Assembly (NCBI GenBank): GCA_029974635.1
Contig: JARKQY010000048.1
Span: forward strand, 1-64,000
DNA from: Bacillota bacterium
Lineage (GTDB): Bacteria; Bacillota; UBA4882; UBA8346
Length of the DNA stretch: 64,000 nt
Direction: 5' to 3'
Below are positions 9,787 to 18,411 of the stretch, one piece after another. Each line of letters begins with the position of its first letter. Positions within the stretch are counted from its first letter, which is position 1. The translations under genes and the position numbers were made by a program. The notes beneath the pieces are model-generated. The model ran no database searches. It was not told the origin of the DNA and saw only the letters and a program-made list of their open reading frames with translations.

Positions 9787-10680
9787 TTATACTTCAATCA
9801 CCACATTCATTAAGTAAGGCAGCGATAATATGACCAGCGCGTATCCCAAATACGAAGCCAACAGCCACCATGCCATTTTGAGCCTTTGCAGCCGCTCCAA
9901 GTAATGGCGAACACCATATAAATATTCCAGCCAAATGGCTGCTTTTGGAAGTCTTTCAGTATTCTCGTTCTCCGGTTTATACGCTTCCAGATCCAAATAA
10001 CTCCCTATTTCGGAATCGATTTTCTCCAATTCATTTTCGAACCAATTGGCCAAATTAACGCGAAATACGCTGAATAAAGCGGTTCCACCACCAAAAAGCG
10101 GTATCAATAATAAATAACTATATAAAATCATATCTACGAAAAAAAAGTTTACCCCATAAATGTATCCGAAAACCATCAGAACCGTTAGGAGCAAACCAAG
10201 CTTACCCAAATCCATTCTTAATTGCCGCCAATATGTATGAATCTCCCCGGATTTTAAGAGAGGTAACCGAAGCCATAAACGAAAAACAGCAATTATGCTT
10301 TCCGAAATCATGGCCAAAAAAAGGCTCCATATAATCGTATCCAACAGGATCGTTGCCAGGTAAAACCAATTTGAACAGCCAATCAACTGCCCGGCTTGCG
10401 CCCCGATAATGATGAAAGCCCAAAACAAAAACAAAAATTTCCATAATCCCCGAATCCGGGCTTCTTGGAATAGCAGCTCCCTCCCCAAATAAACGGTGGC
10501 TACTAAGCCAATCTTTGTGATCATCGCCATTTTCAAGATATAAAACTCACCCTGGTTTTCAACGCTCCACCTGCCAACGGAAACCAGATACCATAGCACT
10601 ATCATGCTTACAAAGAAAATAATCTGATCCCATTTGTTACGCAGGGACCACCTCCGCCGCATCCATTTCCAATCAGGCAT
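9787..10680 (-). CDS. Multi-pass membrane protein of unknown family
   Basis: I do not recognise this family. The 297 residues show six or seven hydrophobic segments, at about 19-35, 50-68, 83-103, 106-135, 155-175, 180-205 and 272-292. A soluble stretch near 205-255 is acidic and ends in a basic-aromatic segment (WLEYLYGVRHYLERL). No signature motif for transport or catalysis is visible. The gene has its own terminator and lies just after the pheT terminator, so it is probably a separate unit. Confidence 0.6.
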   Translation of the reverse strand: MPDWKWMRRRWSLRNKWDQIIFFVSMIVLWYLVSVGRWSVENQGEFYILKMAMITKIGLVATVYLGRELLFQEARIRGLWKFLFLFWAFIIIGAQAGQLIGCSNWFYLATILLDTIIWSLFLAMISESIIAVFRLWLRLPLLKSGEIHTYWRQLRMDLGKLGLLLTVLMVFGYIYGVNFFFVDMILYSYLLLIPLFGGGTALFSVFRVNLANWFENELEKIDSEIGSYLDLEAYKPENENTERLPKAAIWLEYLYGVRHYLERLQRLKMAWWLLASYLGYALVILSLPYLMNVVIEV

Positions 10681-10682
10681 AA

Positions 10683-10734
10683 AAAACCCCCCGGCTTGTT
10701 TTGGTACAATCTATGCCAAGCCGGGGGGAAAAAT
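10683..10734 (-). terminator. Strong terminator of pheT
   Basis: CCCCCCGGCTTG and CAAGCCGGGGGG form a twelve-pair stem around an 18-base loop, with six T following on the minus strand. It begins a few bases after the pheT stop. Confidence 0.9.
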
Positions 10735-10740
10735 TACAAC

Positions 10741-13146
10741 CTACTCTCGAATTGTAGCGCCGTATTCGGAGCGGATCTTCTGGAGCAACTGTTCTTGAAT
10801 TTGGTTAACCTCATTATCATTCAAGGTCTTTTCCTTGGAACGGTAGCTGATACTAAAGGCCAAACTGCGCATTCCTTGCGGTACTTGATCCCCCTGGTAT
10901 ACATCAAATAACTCAACCCGTTCCACCAGCTCACCGCTGATTTCCTTAATGCGTTCCATGATACTTTGAGCGGTAATCCCCATTGGCGCAACCAGAGCCA
11001 GATCCCGTTGCACTGCGGGAAACTTGGGCAAGGGTTCGAATTTAATGGTCTCCATGGCTCGAATGGCTTCTAATGCCGCCAAATCAAGCTCCATAATAAA
11101 CGCTTTTTTGCCCAACTCAAACTCTTGAACCGTCTTTGGATGAATCTGTCCCAAAAAACCAATCACTCTTTGATTCATATAAATATCGGCCGCCTGACCG
11201 GGGTGCAGGAAGGGTTTTGTCGAAGGCTGCAAAGTATACCCGGGTAATCGCAATTTGGCGAAGATAAGCTCCAGGATTCCCTTAACATCGTAAAAGTCAA
11301 CTTCTAATTGATTTTGATTCCAGCCGATATCCTGAACCCTTCCCATCAATCCAATCCCCAAATGAAGCGGTTCTTCCGGCAGAACTTCACCGGTTTCCGG
11401 CCAATAAACCCTGGCAATCTCATATACGGCCAGATCCGTTTGCCGGCGTTTCGCATTAAAGGCCAGGGTTTCTAAAATACCGGTTACCAGATTGGTACGC
11501 ATCACCGCTTGTTCTTCGCTTAACGGCACCATTAAATCCACCGTCCGACTATCCCGGTCAGCTTCAGTCAATCCCAGCCTGGTTGCCGCGTTCTTCGGGT
11601 AAAGGCTGTAAGTCATAATCTCCGACAATCCGATTCCCCGCAGAAGCCGGCGATACTCTTGCTGCATTTTTTGAAACAGGCTCCGCTCCCCGATTTGACG
11701 GCTTGCGGGAATTGTTGCCGGTATCTGGTCGTATCCATGGAGACGCGCAACTTCTTCGGCCAGATCAGCCATATGAACAATATCACGCCGGTAGGTCGGT
11801 ATTTTAACCGCAATGGCTCCTTGATTTTCTGCAACTTCAAAAGTCAACCGTTTCAACAGTTTGATAATTTCCGGCTGAGTTAATTTTGTGCCCAACCAAC
11901 CATTGATCTTATCAATCGTCGTCGAAACCGTCACCGGAGCAATCAGTTGCGGATATTCATCAATATATCCTTTGGCAACCTCCCCCGCGGCAAATTTTTC
12001 CATCAAATAGGCCGCCCGGTTTAAGGCCTGCACGACTCCGTTCGGATCGATACCCCGTTCGAACCGGATGGAGGCTTCGGTTTTCATATTTAGCAACTTG
12101 GCGGTTCTACGGATACTTAACGGATTAAAATATGCGGCCTCTAAAAATATGTTGACGGTTTGGTCATTGACCTCACTGGTGCAACCGCCCATCACACCCG
12201 CTACGCATAACCCGCCGGAAGGATCGGCGATTAACAGATTTTCCGCCGTAAAATTACGTTCCACTTCATCCAAAGTCACTAATTTTTCATTGCTTTTCGC
12301 CCGCCGGACAATGATCCGCTGTTCAGCGATGCGGTCCAAGTCAAAAGCATGAAGAGGCTGATTATATTCCAGCATCACATAGTTGGTGATATCGACAATG
12401 TTATTGATAGGCCTTACCCCGGCCGCCTTCAACCGGCATTGCATCCATTCCGGGGACGGTCCGATCTTTACCCCCCGTATTACCCGGGCAGCATAACGGG
12501 GACACAAATCCGGGTCCTGGATTTTAACTTGAGCTATCCCGTGGATATCCTGGCCTTTTTCCTGTAAATCACAGGGGCTGCCATGAAACTCCAAATCAAG
12601 AATCGCAGCCACTTCCCTGGCGACACCCATCATTCCGAGACAATCGGAACGATTGGCGGTTAACTCCAGAACCAAGATCCGATCATTCTCACCCAATACA
12701 TCGGCAACAGGTTTCCCGGGCTCTACACTGCCTGCAAACACCCAAATCCCGGTGGATTCTTTTTCCAGTCCCAGTTCCATACCCGAACACATCATGCCCT
12801 GAGAGGCAATTCCCTTAAAATCAGCTTCCGTAATGGTTTTGCCATTGGGTAATGTAGTTCCCGGGAGAGCCAGGGGAATGATATCCCCGATTGTTAGATT
12901 TCTAGCGGCGGTGATCACTTGTTTTTTGCCGTAACTTCCGGCATCAACTTGCGAAACCCATAAATTATCGGCCTGGGGGTGTTTTTCAAGGGATAATACC
13001 CGCCCGGTAACCATTCCTTCATAAACAGCCGCCTGATTCTCAATCTCCTCCACCGCAATCCCGGCCATGGTAAGCCGTTCCGCCAATTCCACTATCGGAA
13101 TATCTATTTTTACGAGTTCTTGTAGCCATTCAAATGAAATGCGCAT
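10741..13146 (-). CDS. pheT: Phenylalanyl-tRNA synthetase beta subunit
   Basis: This is the beta chain of the heterotetrameric PheRS, which binds tRNA-Phe and edits mischarged Tyr. The 801 residues are full length. An N-terminal tRNA-binding OB domain spans about residues 40-150 (SLEKHPQADNLW). The B3/B4 editing module and B5 domain occupy the middle. A C-terminal FDX-ACB anticodon-binding domain starts at about 705 (KFPAVQRDLALVAP). GGAGGG precedes the ATG. Unlike the usual tight pheS-pheT pair, 296 bases of repeat-like DNA separate it from pheS. The T-box upstream of pheS presumably controls both genes if transcription continues through the gap. Confidence 0.97.
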   Translation of the reverse strand: MRISFEWLQELVKIDIPIVELAERLTMAGIAVEEIENQAAVYEGMVTGRVLSLEKHPQADNLWVSQVDAGSYGKKQVITAARNLTIGDIIPLALPGTTLPNGKTITEADFKGIASQGMMCSGMELGLEKESTGIWVFAGSVEPGKPVADVLGENDRILVLELTANRSDCLGMMGVAREVAAILDLEFHGSPCDLQEKGQDIHGIAQVKIQDPDLCPRYAARVIRGVKIGPSPEWMQCRLKAAGVRPINNIVDITNYVMLEYNQPLHAFDLDRIAEQRIIVRRAKSNEKLVTLDEVERNFTAENLLIADPSGGLCVAGVMGGCTSEVNDQTVNIFLEAAYFNPLSIRRTAKLLNMKTEASIRFERGIDPNGVVQALNRAAYLMEKFAAGEVAKGYIDEYPQLIAPVTVSTTIDKINGWLGTKLTQPEIIKLLKRLTFEVAENQGAIAVKIPTYRRDIVHMADLAEEVARLHGYDQIPATIPASRQIGERSLFQKMQQEYRRLLRGIGLSEIMTYSLYPKNAATRLGLTEADRDSRTVDLMVPLSEEQAVMRTNLVTGILETLAFNAKRRQTDLAVYEIARVYWPETGEVLPEEPLHLGIGLMGRVQDIGWNQNQLEVDFYDVKGILELIFAKLRLPGYTLQPSTKPFLHPGQAADIYMNQRVIGFLGQIHPKTVQEFELGKKAFIMELDLAALEAIRAMETIKFEPLPKFPAVQRDLALVAPMGITAQSIMERIKEISGELVERVELFDVYQGDQVPQGMRSLAFSISYRSKEKTLNDNEVNQIQEQLLQKIRSEYGATIRE

Positions 13147-13182
13147 TTTAAGTTCCCTCCAACATGAATATTGTAATCATGG

Positions 13183-13440
13183 TCATAATCCCGTTAATCT
13201 GCTATCCAAAGTAACCTTTGTTTTCGGCCGATTAAAGTTCACAAGCTTATTTTTAGACGAGATTTACAGGATTTATTGGATTAAACATTTTATAATTTCG
13301 TTTTGGCTCTGCATTTATGAAAAATCCCTTAATCCCGTTAATCCTGTCCAGTTACCTTGTTTTAGGCCTATTAAGTTCGATCAGGATTTGCAGAATCACA
13401 ACTCTGCTTATTCTGTCAACTCTCAAATCCTATAAATCTT
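13183..13440. repeat. TTAATCC/GTTAATCCTGT-type dispersed repeat between pheT and pheS
   Basis: The pheS-pheT gap is almost filled by alternating direct and inverted copies of AATCCCGTTAATCCTGT-like and GATTTACAGGATT-like motifs, for example ATCCCGTTAAT near 13187 and 13332 and GATTTACAGGATT near 13261. Related arms occur at 3366-3515 and 57066-57200. No gene is seen inside. Confidence 0.6.
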
Positions 13441-13442
13441 TA

Positions 13443-14462
13443 TCAAAATTGGTTTAAGAAACGCTGATCATTCTCATAGAATACCCGGATGTCGTTGATA
13501 TCGTATTTACGCATCGCAATCCGTTCAATTCCCATTCCGAATGCGAACCCGGATACTTCTTCGGGATCATAACCCGCCATTTTAAGAACAATGGGATTGA
13601 CGGAACCCGCCCCCAAAATCTCAATCCAACCAGTGCCTTTGCAGACCCGGCATCCTTTTCCCAGGCAACCGCAAGAGACATCTACTTCCGCGCTTGGTTC
13701 GGTAAACGGGAAAAAACTGGGGCGCATCCTGATCTGACGGTCCTCACCGTAAAATTTCTTGGCGAATAACGTCAGGACTCCTTTTAAATCCCCAAAGGTT
13801 ACTCCTTTATCGACCAATAGCCCTTCTAATTGAAGGAACATGGGTGAATGGCTTGCATCCAAGGCATCGCGCCGGTAAACCCTGCCGGGGGCGATAATCC
13901 GGATAGGGTTAGGATGCATCCTTTCCATTGTCCGGATTTGGACAGGCGAAGTATGAGTACGCAACAATACCTCTGGAGTAATATAGAGAGAATCATGCAT
14001 ATCCCTGGCAGGATGGTCCTTTGGCAGATTTAAAGCCTCAAAATTATAATAATCCTGTTCCACCTCGGGTCCTTCGGCAATGGTAAAACCCATTCCCAAA
14101 AAGATATCTTCAATCTCCTCTAGAACCAATTGCAGCGGATGCGCGTGTCCCATACGGGGACTCCGCCCCGGCAAAAAGATATCTAAGGTTTCCTGCGCTA
14201 GCTTAACCTGCTGTTCCCTGGCAGCTAGTGTTAACCCGCGATCATCCAAGGCCTTTTCAATTGACTGGCGGACCTGGTTAACAATTTCACCGATTACCGG
14301 CCGTTCTTCGGGAGCCAAATCGCCCATTCCCCGTAAAATAGCTGTAAGTACGCCTTTCTTTCCCAGGAATTTGATGCGAATATCATTTAAGGTGTTGCTT
14401 TGTTCAGCATTGCCAATCTCAGCCAAAGCCTCAGCTTTTATCTTTCCTAGCTGCTCTTTCAT
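13443..14462 (-). CDS. pheS: Phenylalanyl-tRNA synthetase alpha subunit
   Basis: This is the catalytic chain of PheRS, a class II aminoacyl-tRNA synthetase. The 339 residues match the family. A coiled-coil N-terminal arm (about 1-85) binds tRNA. The catalytic core carries motif 2 around [16 protein letters not shown] and motif 3 as [17 protein letters not shown] near the C-terminus. The start ATG 14462 follows GGGAGG. Expression is under the T-box leader directly upstream. Confidence 0.97.
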   Translation of the reverse strand: MKEQLGKIKAEALAEIGNAEQSNTLNDIRIKFLGKKGVLTAILRGMGDLAPEERPVIGEIVNQVRQSIEKALDDRGLTLAAREQQVKLAQETLDIFLPGRSPRMGHAHPLQLVLEEIEDIFLGMGFTIAEGPEVEQDYYNFEALNLPKDHPARDMHDSLYITPEVLLRTHTSPVQIRTMERMHPNPIRIIAPGRVYRRDALDASHSPMFLQLEGLLVDKGVTFGDLKGVLTLFAKKFYGEDRQIRMRPSFFPFTEPSAEVDVSCGCLGKGCRVCKGTGWIEILGAGSVNPIVLKMAGYDPEEVSGFAFGMGIERIAMRKYDINDIRVFYENDQRFLNQF

Positions 14463-14494
14463 CTCCGGATACCTCCCAAATTAATGATGATAAA

Positions 14495-14980
14495 TTAAAA
14501 ACCTTTCATCCCATAGGGACGAAAGGTTAGTTTCGTGGTACCACCCAAAAAAATACTCATAAAGGTACAGGATTAACCGATACCCTCTCCTGCTAACGGA
14601 GGAGTTCCGTCGCAACCTACTACACGCCTGCGGCTGTAGGTAACAACCAGACGTATTCAGTCTACTGTTCAAGAGGGAACCTTCCTTCACAGCTCCGGGA
14701 AAGGCTTGCAGTCAACGACCTTTCTCCCTGCCGCCATCACCGTTGAAGTACTTTCCTCCATCATCACTTTGGTTCTATTCAATTAAAAAGCGGGGCGCGG
14801 ATAAGTACCTTAAATGAACCGTTATACCGGGGAAGTTCTCACAATTTCCCGGTAAATTAAATAGGCGGTGATAGAACCGGTGGTTTCAAAAACCTTCCAA
14901 AAAAAATCCGCTGACAATGTCACTTCTCCTCATCCCCTTTTTCACAGACTAGTGTCGTGAAAACGGTCACCGCAACGCTT
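14495..14980 (-). promoter_or_regulatory. T-box leader (tRNA-Phe sensing) with terminator, upstream of pheS
   Basis: The minus strand carries the T-box core GGGTGGTACCACG at 14534-14546. A terminator hairpin follows at 14497-14528, with AACCTTTCGTC and GATGAAAGGTT arms and T-rich sequence after it. Upstream, from about 14660 to 14790, lies a long stem I-like region with an AGGGAGAAAGG/CCTTTCCC distal helix. The specifier should be a Phe codon; TTC at 14677-14679 on the 3' side of stem I is the best candidate, but I could not fold the RNA to prove it. Uncharged tRNA-Phe pairing at the T-box sequence is expected to favour the antiterminator and read-through into pheS. Confidence 0.92.
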
Positions 14981-14987
14981 AAATATA

Positions 14988-15016
14988 ATTATAACAGAGC
15001 TATTTAATTTTTACAA
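14988..15016 (-). promoter_or_regulatory. Promoter of the pheS T-box transcript
   Basis: The minus strand shows TTGTAA, a 17-base spacer and a perfect TATAAT. The predicted start near 14981 gives a leader of about 520 bases that covers the whole T-box region. Confidence 0.8.
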
Positions 15017-15060
15017 GTATCCAAATTGTTGTGTAGCTATAATTTAAAAATATCCGGCTC

Positions 15061-15215
15061 CGGGTTATATAACTCTTGCTGGTTCGAAGCTGCCTTGTTC
15101 CGGGTTCCGCGCTCATTGTTCAATTTCTCCCGGGACTCGAGGCTGTCTCGTTCCTCGTTTTAGCATGGAAGTTACGACTTTGAACCCGGAACACTGAACG
15201 CGGAACGGTGGGCGA
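15061..15215. repeat. Fold-back repeat of the GAACGCTGAACG family, copy 1
   Basis: The left part holds GTTCCGGGTTCCGCG with TTGTTCAAT. The right part holds the complement-like GAACCCGGAACACTGAACGCG. Copies with the same arms lie at 38140-38300 and 45115-45237. Confidence 0.6.
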
Positions 15216-16013
15216 TTAACCCGTTCCCTGATTATATCGTTGGCGGACGGCTTCGTATACCATAATCCCAGCGGCCACCGCCACGTTTAAGGACTCCGCC
15301 CTTCCGGGCTGCGGAATTCTTACTCTTTGAATTGAAAAATCTTCCCAGCCGGACCGGATTCCATTTCCCTCATTTCCCACTAAAAACAACGTGGGCGTTA
15401 AGAAATTTTCTTCAAAAATTAGCGGCGCCGCTTCCGGATCCCCTGCCACAATCCGGACTCCGGCTTGTTTTGCCTGGCTACAAATTATTTCCCGCTCAAC
15501 CCCACGATAAACCTTTTGAAAAAAAATCCCTCCCATACTGGCCCGAACTACTTTTCCCTGATAGGGGTCGGCAGTGCCCGGAGTAAAAAACAATCCGTCC
15601 ACATTCTCCGCCCAGGCCATCCGGATAATGGTACCAATATTGCCCGGGTCCTGCAATCCATCCACGATGAGTCCCAAAGAAAGTCCTGCCAAATCAGGAA
15701 ATGGATTGGGAGGAATTCTTACGGTGGCTATAATCCCTTGAGGGTTATCAGTCTCGGCGATTTTGGCCATTACGGCGTCACTGACTTCGACCCCCGAACA
15801 CCGCCCCTGAAGCACCTTAAGCAGCTCTTGTCCTTCTGCGTTGTTGGTTAGCCGGCTTGACCAAAAATAATGTTCAATCCCGGCCGCCGAACGGATAGCC
15901 TCCCGTACCGGATGAATTCCTTCCGCCAAGTATAGGTTGTGCTCCAACCGGCCTTTTTTATGATGCAAACTGCTGACGATTTTAATAAGGCTGTTGCCAG
16001 TGCTGGTAATCAT
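15216..16013 (-). CDS. TrmH/SpoU-family RNA 2'-O-methyltransferase
   Basis: This is a SAM-dependent methyltransferase with a knotted SPOUT fold that modifies ribose in rRNA or tRNA. The 265 residues contain a short N-terminal substrate-binding domain (about 1-100, HKKGRLEHNLYLAEGIHPV). The catalytic domain has motif 1 (DGLQDPGNIGTIIR), motif 2 (LVGNEGNGIR) and motif 3 (RAESLNVAVAAGIMVYE). Members near pheS-pheT in Bacillota are commonly of the YsgA type, and the same association is seen here. The exact target nucleotide cannot be told from sequence. Confidence 0.9.
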   Translation of the reverse strand: MITSTGNSLIKIVSSLHHKKGRLEHNLYLAEGIHPVREAIRSAAGIEHYFWSSRLTNNAEGQELLKVLQGRCSGVEVSDAVMAKIAETDNPQGIIATVRIPPNPFPDLAGLSLGLIVDGLQDPGNIGTIIRMAWAENVDGLFFTPGTADPYQGKVVRASMGGIFFQKVYRGVEREIICSQAKQAGVRIVAGDPEAAPLIFEENFLTPTLFLVGNEGNGIRSGWEDFSIQRVRIPQPGRAESLNVAVAAGIMVYEAVRQRYNQGTG

Positions 16014-16089
16014 TGCTCCATGAGCCCGGAATTAACAGTGACATAATATGGGCACACCATTATAATCCTCCTGTACCGCGGATAAGCCC

Positions 16090-17028
16090 CTAATCCCGGA
16101 TATATTCGTCGAAATCATCTAAAAACTCTTTAAAATATAAAAGATAGTATTCGGGGGCGAAAGCCGAAATATGCGGTAATATTAAAACATTGTCCAAATC
16201 CCGCAACGGGCTCTCCATGGCCAACGGTTCTTCCTGAAACACATCCAAACAGGCGAAATGAATTCGCCTGTTTTTTAACGCTTCGTACAGCGCAGTCTCA
16301 TCGATGCAATTTCCTCTTCCCACATTATGAATACTCACCGTGGGTTTCATTAACGCCAGTTCAGTGGCTCCAATTAAATTATCGGTGCTCCGGTCCCTTG
16401 GTAATACAATTACCAAATGATCCATAAAAGGAAGATACTCCGGCAGCGACTCAATAGTGATCAATTTATCGGCATCAGCATTTTCACCGTTGATATTGCG
16501 TTTAACTCCAATGATATACATCCCGAATGCTTTACAAAGCCTGGCAATATGGCTTCCAATCCGCCCCATTCCCAATATTAAACAGGTTTTATCCCGAAGT
16601 GTCCACAATTGGCGGTGTAAAATCCGATCCGGCCATTGAATCTTGGTTTGAAGCCGGTATGCGGAACCGAGACCTCTAGCTGCAAATAACATCATTCCGA
16701 TGACTGTTTCCGCCATGATTTCCCCATGAAACCGGCCGAAACTAACCTTAATACCCTGTTGTAACAAGGCCGCTTCGGCAATTCGCTCTTTTCCGGCGGC
16801 ATTGGTGGTAACCCACCGTAATTTGGAAGCCGTCCGTAGCCACTCCGGTTTAAAGTCGGCCGTAATCACAATTTCCGCTTCCGGCAAATGCTTTAAAAAC
16901 TCCCTCAAGTCTTCGCAATATATGAAGTCAAAGCCATTCAGCGCCAAATGATGCGGAACTTCCGGCGGAACCGTAAGATAATATTCCAATGTAGTCGGTT
17001 TCAGATAGCAGACGACTTTGCGATTCAA
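16090..17028 (-). CDS. D-isomer-specific 2-hydroxyacid dehydrogenase
   Basis: This is an NAD(P)-dependent dehydrogenase that reduces 2-keto acids or acts on phosphoglycerate-like substrates. The 312 residues show a Rossmann domain at about 100-285 with LILGMGRIGSHIARL (GxGxxG). The catalytic set is visible: Arg in HNVGRGNCIDE, Glu in VFQEEPL and His in LPHISA. No ACT domain is present, so it is not a full SerA. The start is TTG 17028, eight bases after GGGAG. It is a single gene between the rnpB terminator and the methyltransferase. The substrate is unassigned. Confidence 0.88.
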   Translation of the reverse strand: MNRKVVCYLKPTTLEYYLTVPPEVPHHLALNGFDFIYCEDLREFLKHLPEAEIVITADFKPEWLRTASKLRWVTTNAAGKERIAEAALLQQGIKVSFGRFHGEIMAETVIGMMLFAARGLGSAYRLQTKIQWPDRILHRQLWTLRDKTCLILGMGRIGSHIARLCKAFGMYIIGVKRNINGENADADKLITIESLPEYLPFMDHLVIVLPRDRSTDNLIGATELALMKPTVSIHNVGRGNCIDETALYEALKNRRIHFACLDVFQEEPLAMESPLRDLDNVLILPHISAFAPEYYLLYFKEFLDDFDEYIRD

Positions 17029-17091
17029 GGCGAAGACTCCCTTTAACCTGAATTCCGGGAAATAGACTCTTAAAAACCGTGGTAATTATAT

Positions 17092-17118
17092 AAAATCCCG
17101 CACGGATGCGGGTTAAAA
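17092..17118 (-). terminator. Terminator of rnpB
   Basis: CCCGCA and TGCGGG form a stem with a three-base loop, followed on the minus strand by ATTTTATAT, just past the 3' end of the RNase P RNA. Confidence 0.75.
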
Positions 17119-17126
17119 TTTATAAT

Positions 17127-17622
17127 AACTGCCTCTATAAGCCGAGTTCTGTGTTTAACTGGCAAACAAGTCTCCTTGGTTGTCGGTTAAAAGGTAACCA
17201 TTTATCTACAACGCCGGTTGCCCGACGCTTCCAGCGACCAACCCGGAAGAAAAACGAGCCGTTCTTGCCGTAAGTTCGTATTTACAAGTACGAACTCCGG
17301 TATTAAAAAGTTGCAGCGCAACCTTTAACTCTTCCCTATTTGGTCTTGCTCCGGATGGGGTTTGCCGAGCCAGCCAATTCCTTGACTGCTGGTGCGCTCT
17401 TACCGCACCTTTTCAGCTTTGTAAGCTTCGCTTGGGGTTGAGCTTGAGTATAAACTTAAGCCTGCCCAAAAGAGAAGATTACGTTTCCTTTTCTGTGGCA
17501 CTTTCCGTAGGGTCGCCCCCCCTGGACGTTATCCAGCATCCCGCCCTATGGAGCTCGGACTTTCCTCGTGCCTTAACCATAATTGAATTATGGTTTTAGC
17601 CCGCAGTTACCCAAGGCAGTTA
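17127..17622 (-). ncRNA. rnpB: RNase P RNA
   Basis: This is the catalytic RNA that trims 5' leaders from pre-tRNA. The conserved core is clear on the minus strand: GAGGAAAGTCCGAGCTCC near the 5' end, GGAAAGTGCCACAGAAA (the CR-II/III area) and, near the 3' end, ACAGAACTCGGCTTATAG. The termini pair as P1 (AACTGCC with GGCAGTT). The length of about 496 bases is at the long side for bacteria. The central part, about 17200-17460, contains extra paired segments. Confidence 0.95.
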
Positions 17623-17644
17623 TCTATATTTTATTTACTTTATT

Positions 17645-17674
17645 AGTCTATCACATCCGGACGCTTTATGTCAA
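17645..17674 (-). promoter_or_regulatory. Promoter of rnpB
   Basis: The minus strand shows a perfect TTGACA, an 18-base spacer and TAGACT, ending about 20 bases upstream of the mature 5' end. It lies just downstream of the flgB stop. Confidence 0.7.
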
Positions 17675-17685
17675 ATCAGACGTAA

Positions 17686-18084
17686 CTATTGCCCTCTAAT
17701 AACTTTATGGAGTCCGCTGAACTTTCCTTTCAACCGTTGGGTGGCCGCCTGGAAAAACAAAGAGTTCTCAGCCACCTGCGCCATTTCGAACTCCACATCG
17801 ATATTATTTTGGTCAAATCGTTCGATGGTTTTAGTTTCCCGGGTGACTTTCGGAGGTCCCGCCTCCGGAATGACCCGGCCAAAGTGTTTTCGATGCGTAC
17901 GCCTTATTTCCAATTCGTCCTTGGCAATTTTTTTCTCCAACAGACTTTGAAAATCAACATCCAGCCGTTTGTAATAAGGCGTATTAACATTGGCCAGATT
18001 TTGGGCCAACAGCCTGTTGCGCAACGCCGATACATCCAGGGCATTTACCAAGTGATCAATTGTGTTATTCTGTAAAAGCTTCAT
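17686..18084 (-). CDS. flgB: Flagellar basal-body rod protein FlgB, orphan copy
   Basis: FlgB forms the proximal rod of the flagellum. The 132 residues are full length and end in the helix typical of rod proteins. The rod signature LLAQNLANVNTPYYKR is present, as is the DNNIDVEFEMAQ-like segment (FDQNNIDVEFEMA). GGAGCG precedes the ATG. Normally flgB is followed by flgC and fliE. Here rnpB follows at once and a Ca/Mn-type ATPase lies upstream, so it stands alone in this window. Either the flagellar cluster is split in this genome or the gene is a relic or duplicate. Confidence 0.9.
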   Translation of the reverse strand: MKLLQNNTIDHLVNALDVSALRNRLLAQNLANVNTPYYKRLDVDFQSLLEKKIAKDELEIRRTHRKHFGRVIPEAGPPKVTRETKTIERFDQNNIDVEFEMAQVAENSLFFQAATQRLKGKFSGLHKVIRGQ

Positions 18085-18152
18085 ATTTCGCTCCTTCAGT
18101 TGATCATCGATTCGTAACGTCCTTCTGTCATGAATGCAATTGGTTTTTTAAC

Positions 18153-18383
18153 ATGAATCCGGCAAGTAACTTTCAAAATCGCTTATGATGAGAACTTGCC
18201 GGATTCTGTCAAAAACCCGAGCCAGCCAATTTTTTCCGCGTCATAGCGGGAAAACTGTAATTTACTTGCCGGATCGAGGTTTAAGTTACTTGCCGAATTC
18301 GAGTTGATTATTTATATTATCGTCACGGAATCATTTTTTCTTGAATCAAAAATGAATCCGGCAAGTAGCTTCCAAATTGCTTA
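18153..18383. repeat. Cluster of ATCCGGCAAGTA repeats (five copies)
   Basis: Two direct copies of about 32 bases (18153-18185 and 18352-18383) begin ATGAATCCGGCAAGTA and end in GCTTA, with about four differences. Between them lie three shorter inverted copies of ACTTGCCG(G)A at 18193, 18263 and 18286. No gene is present in this 327-base gap between flgB and the ATPase gene. Confidence 0.75.
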
Positions 18384-18411
18384 GTCCCTCAAGGAGGTTA
18401 CGGATCACGGC

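Noticed and set aside
18153-18383. CRISPR array
   Set aside because: Repeat copies are in both orientations, differ in length and have no regular spacers; no cas genes are present.
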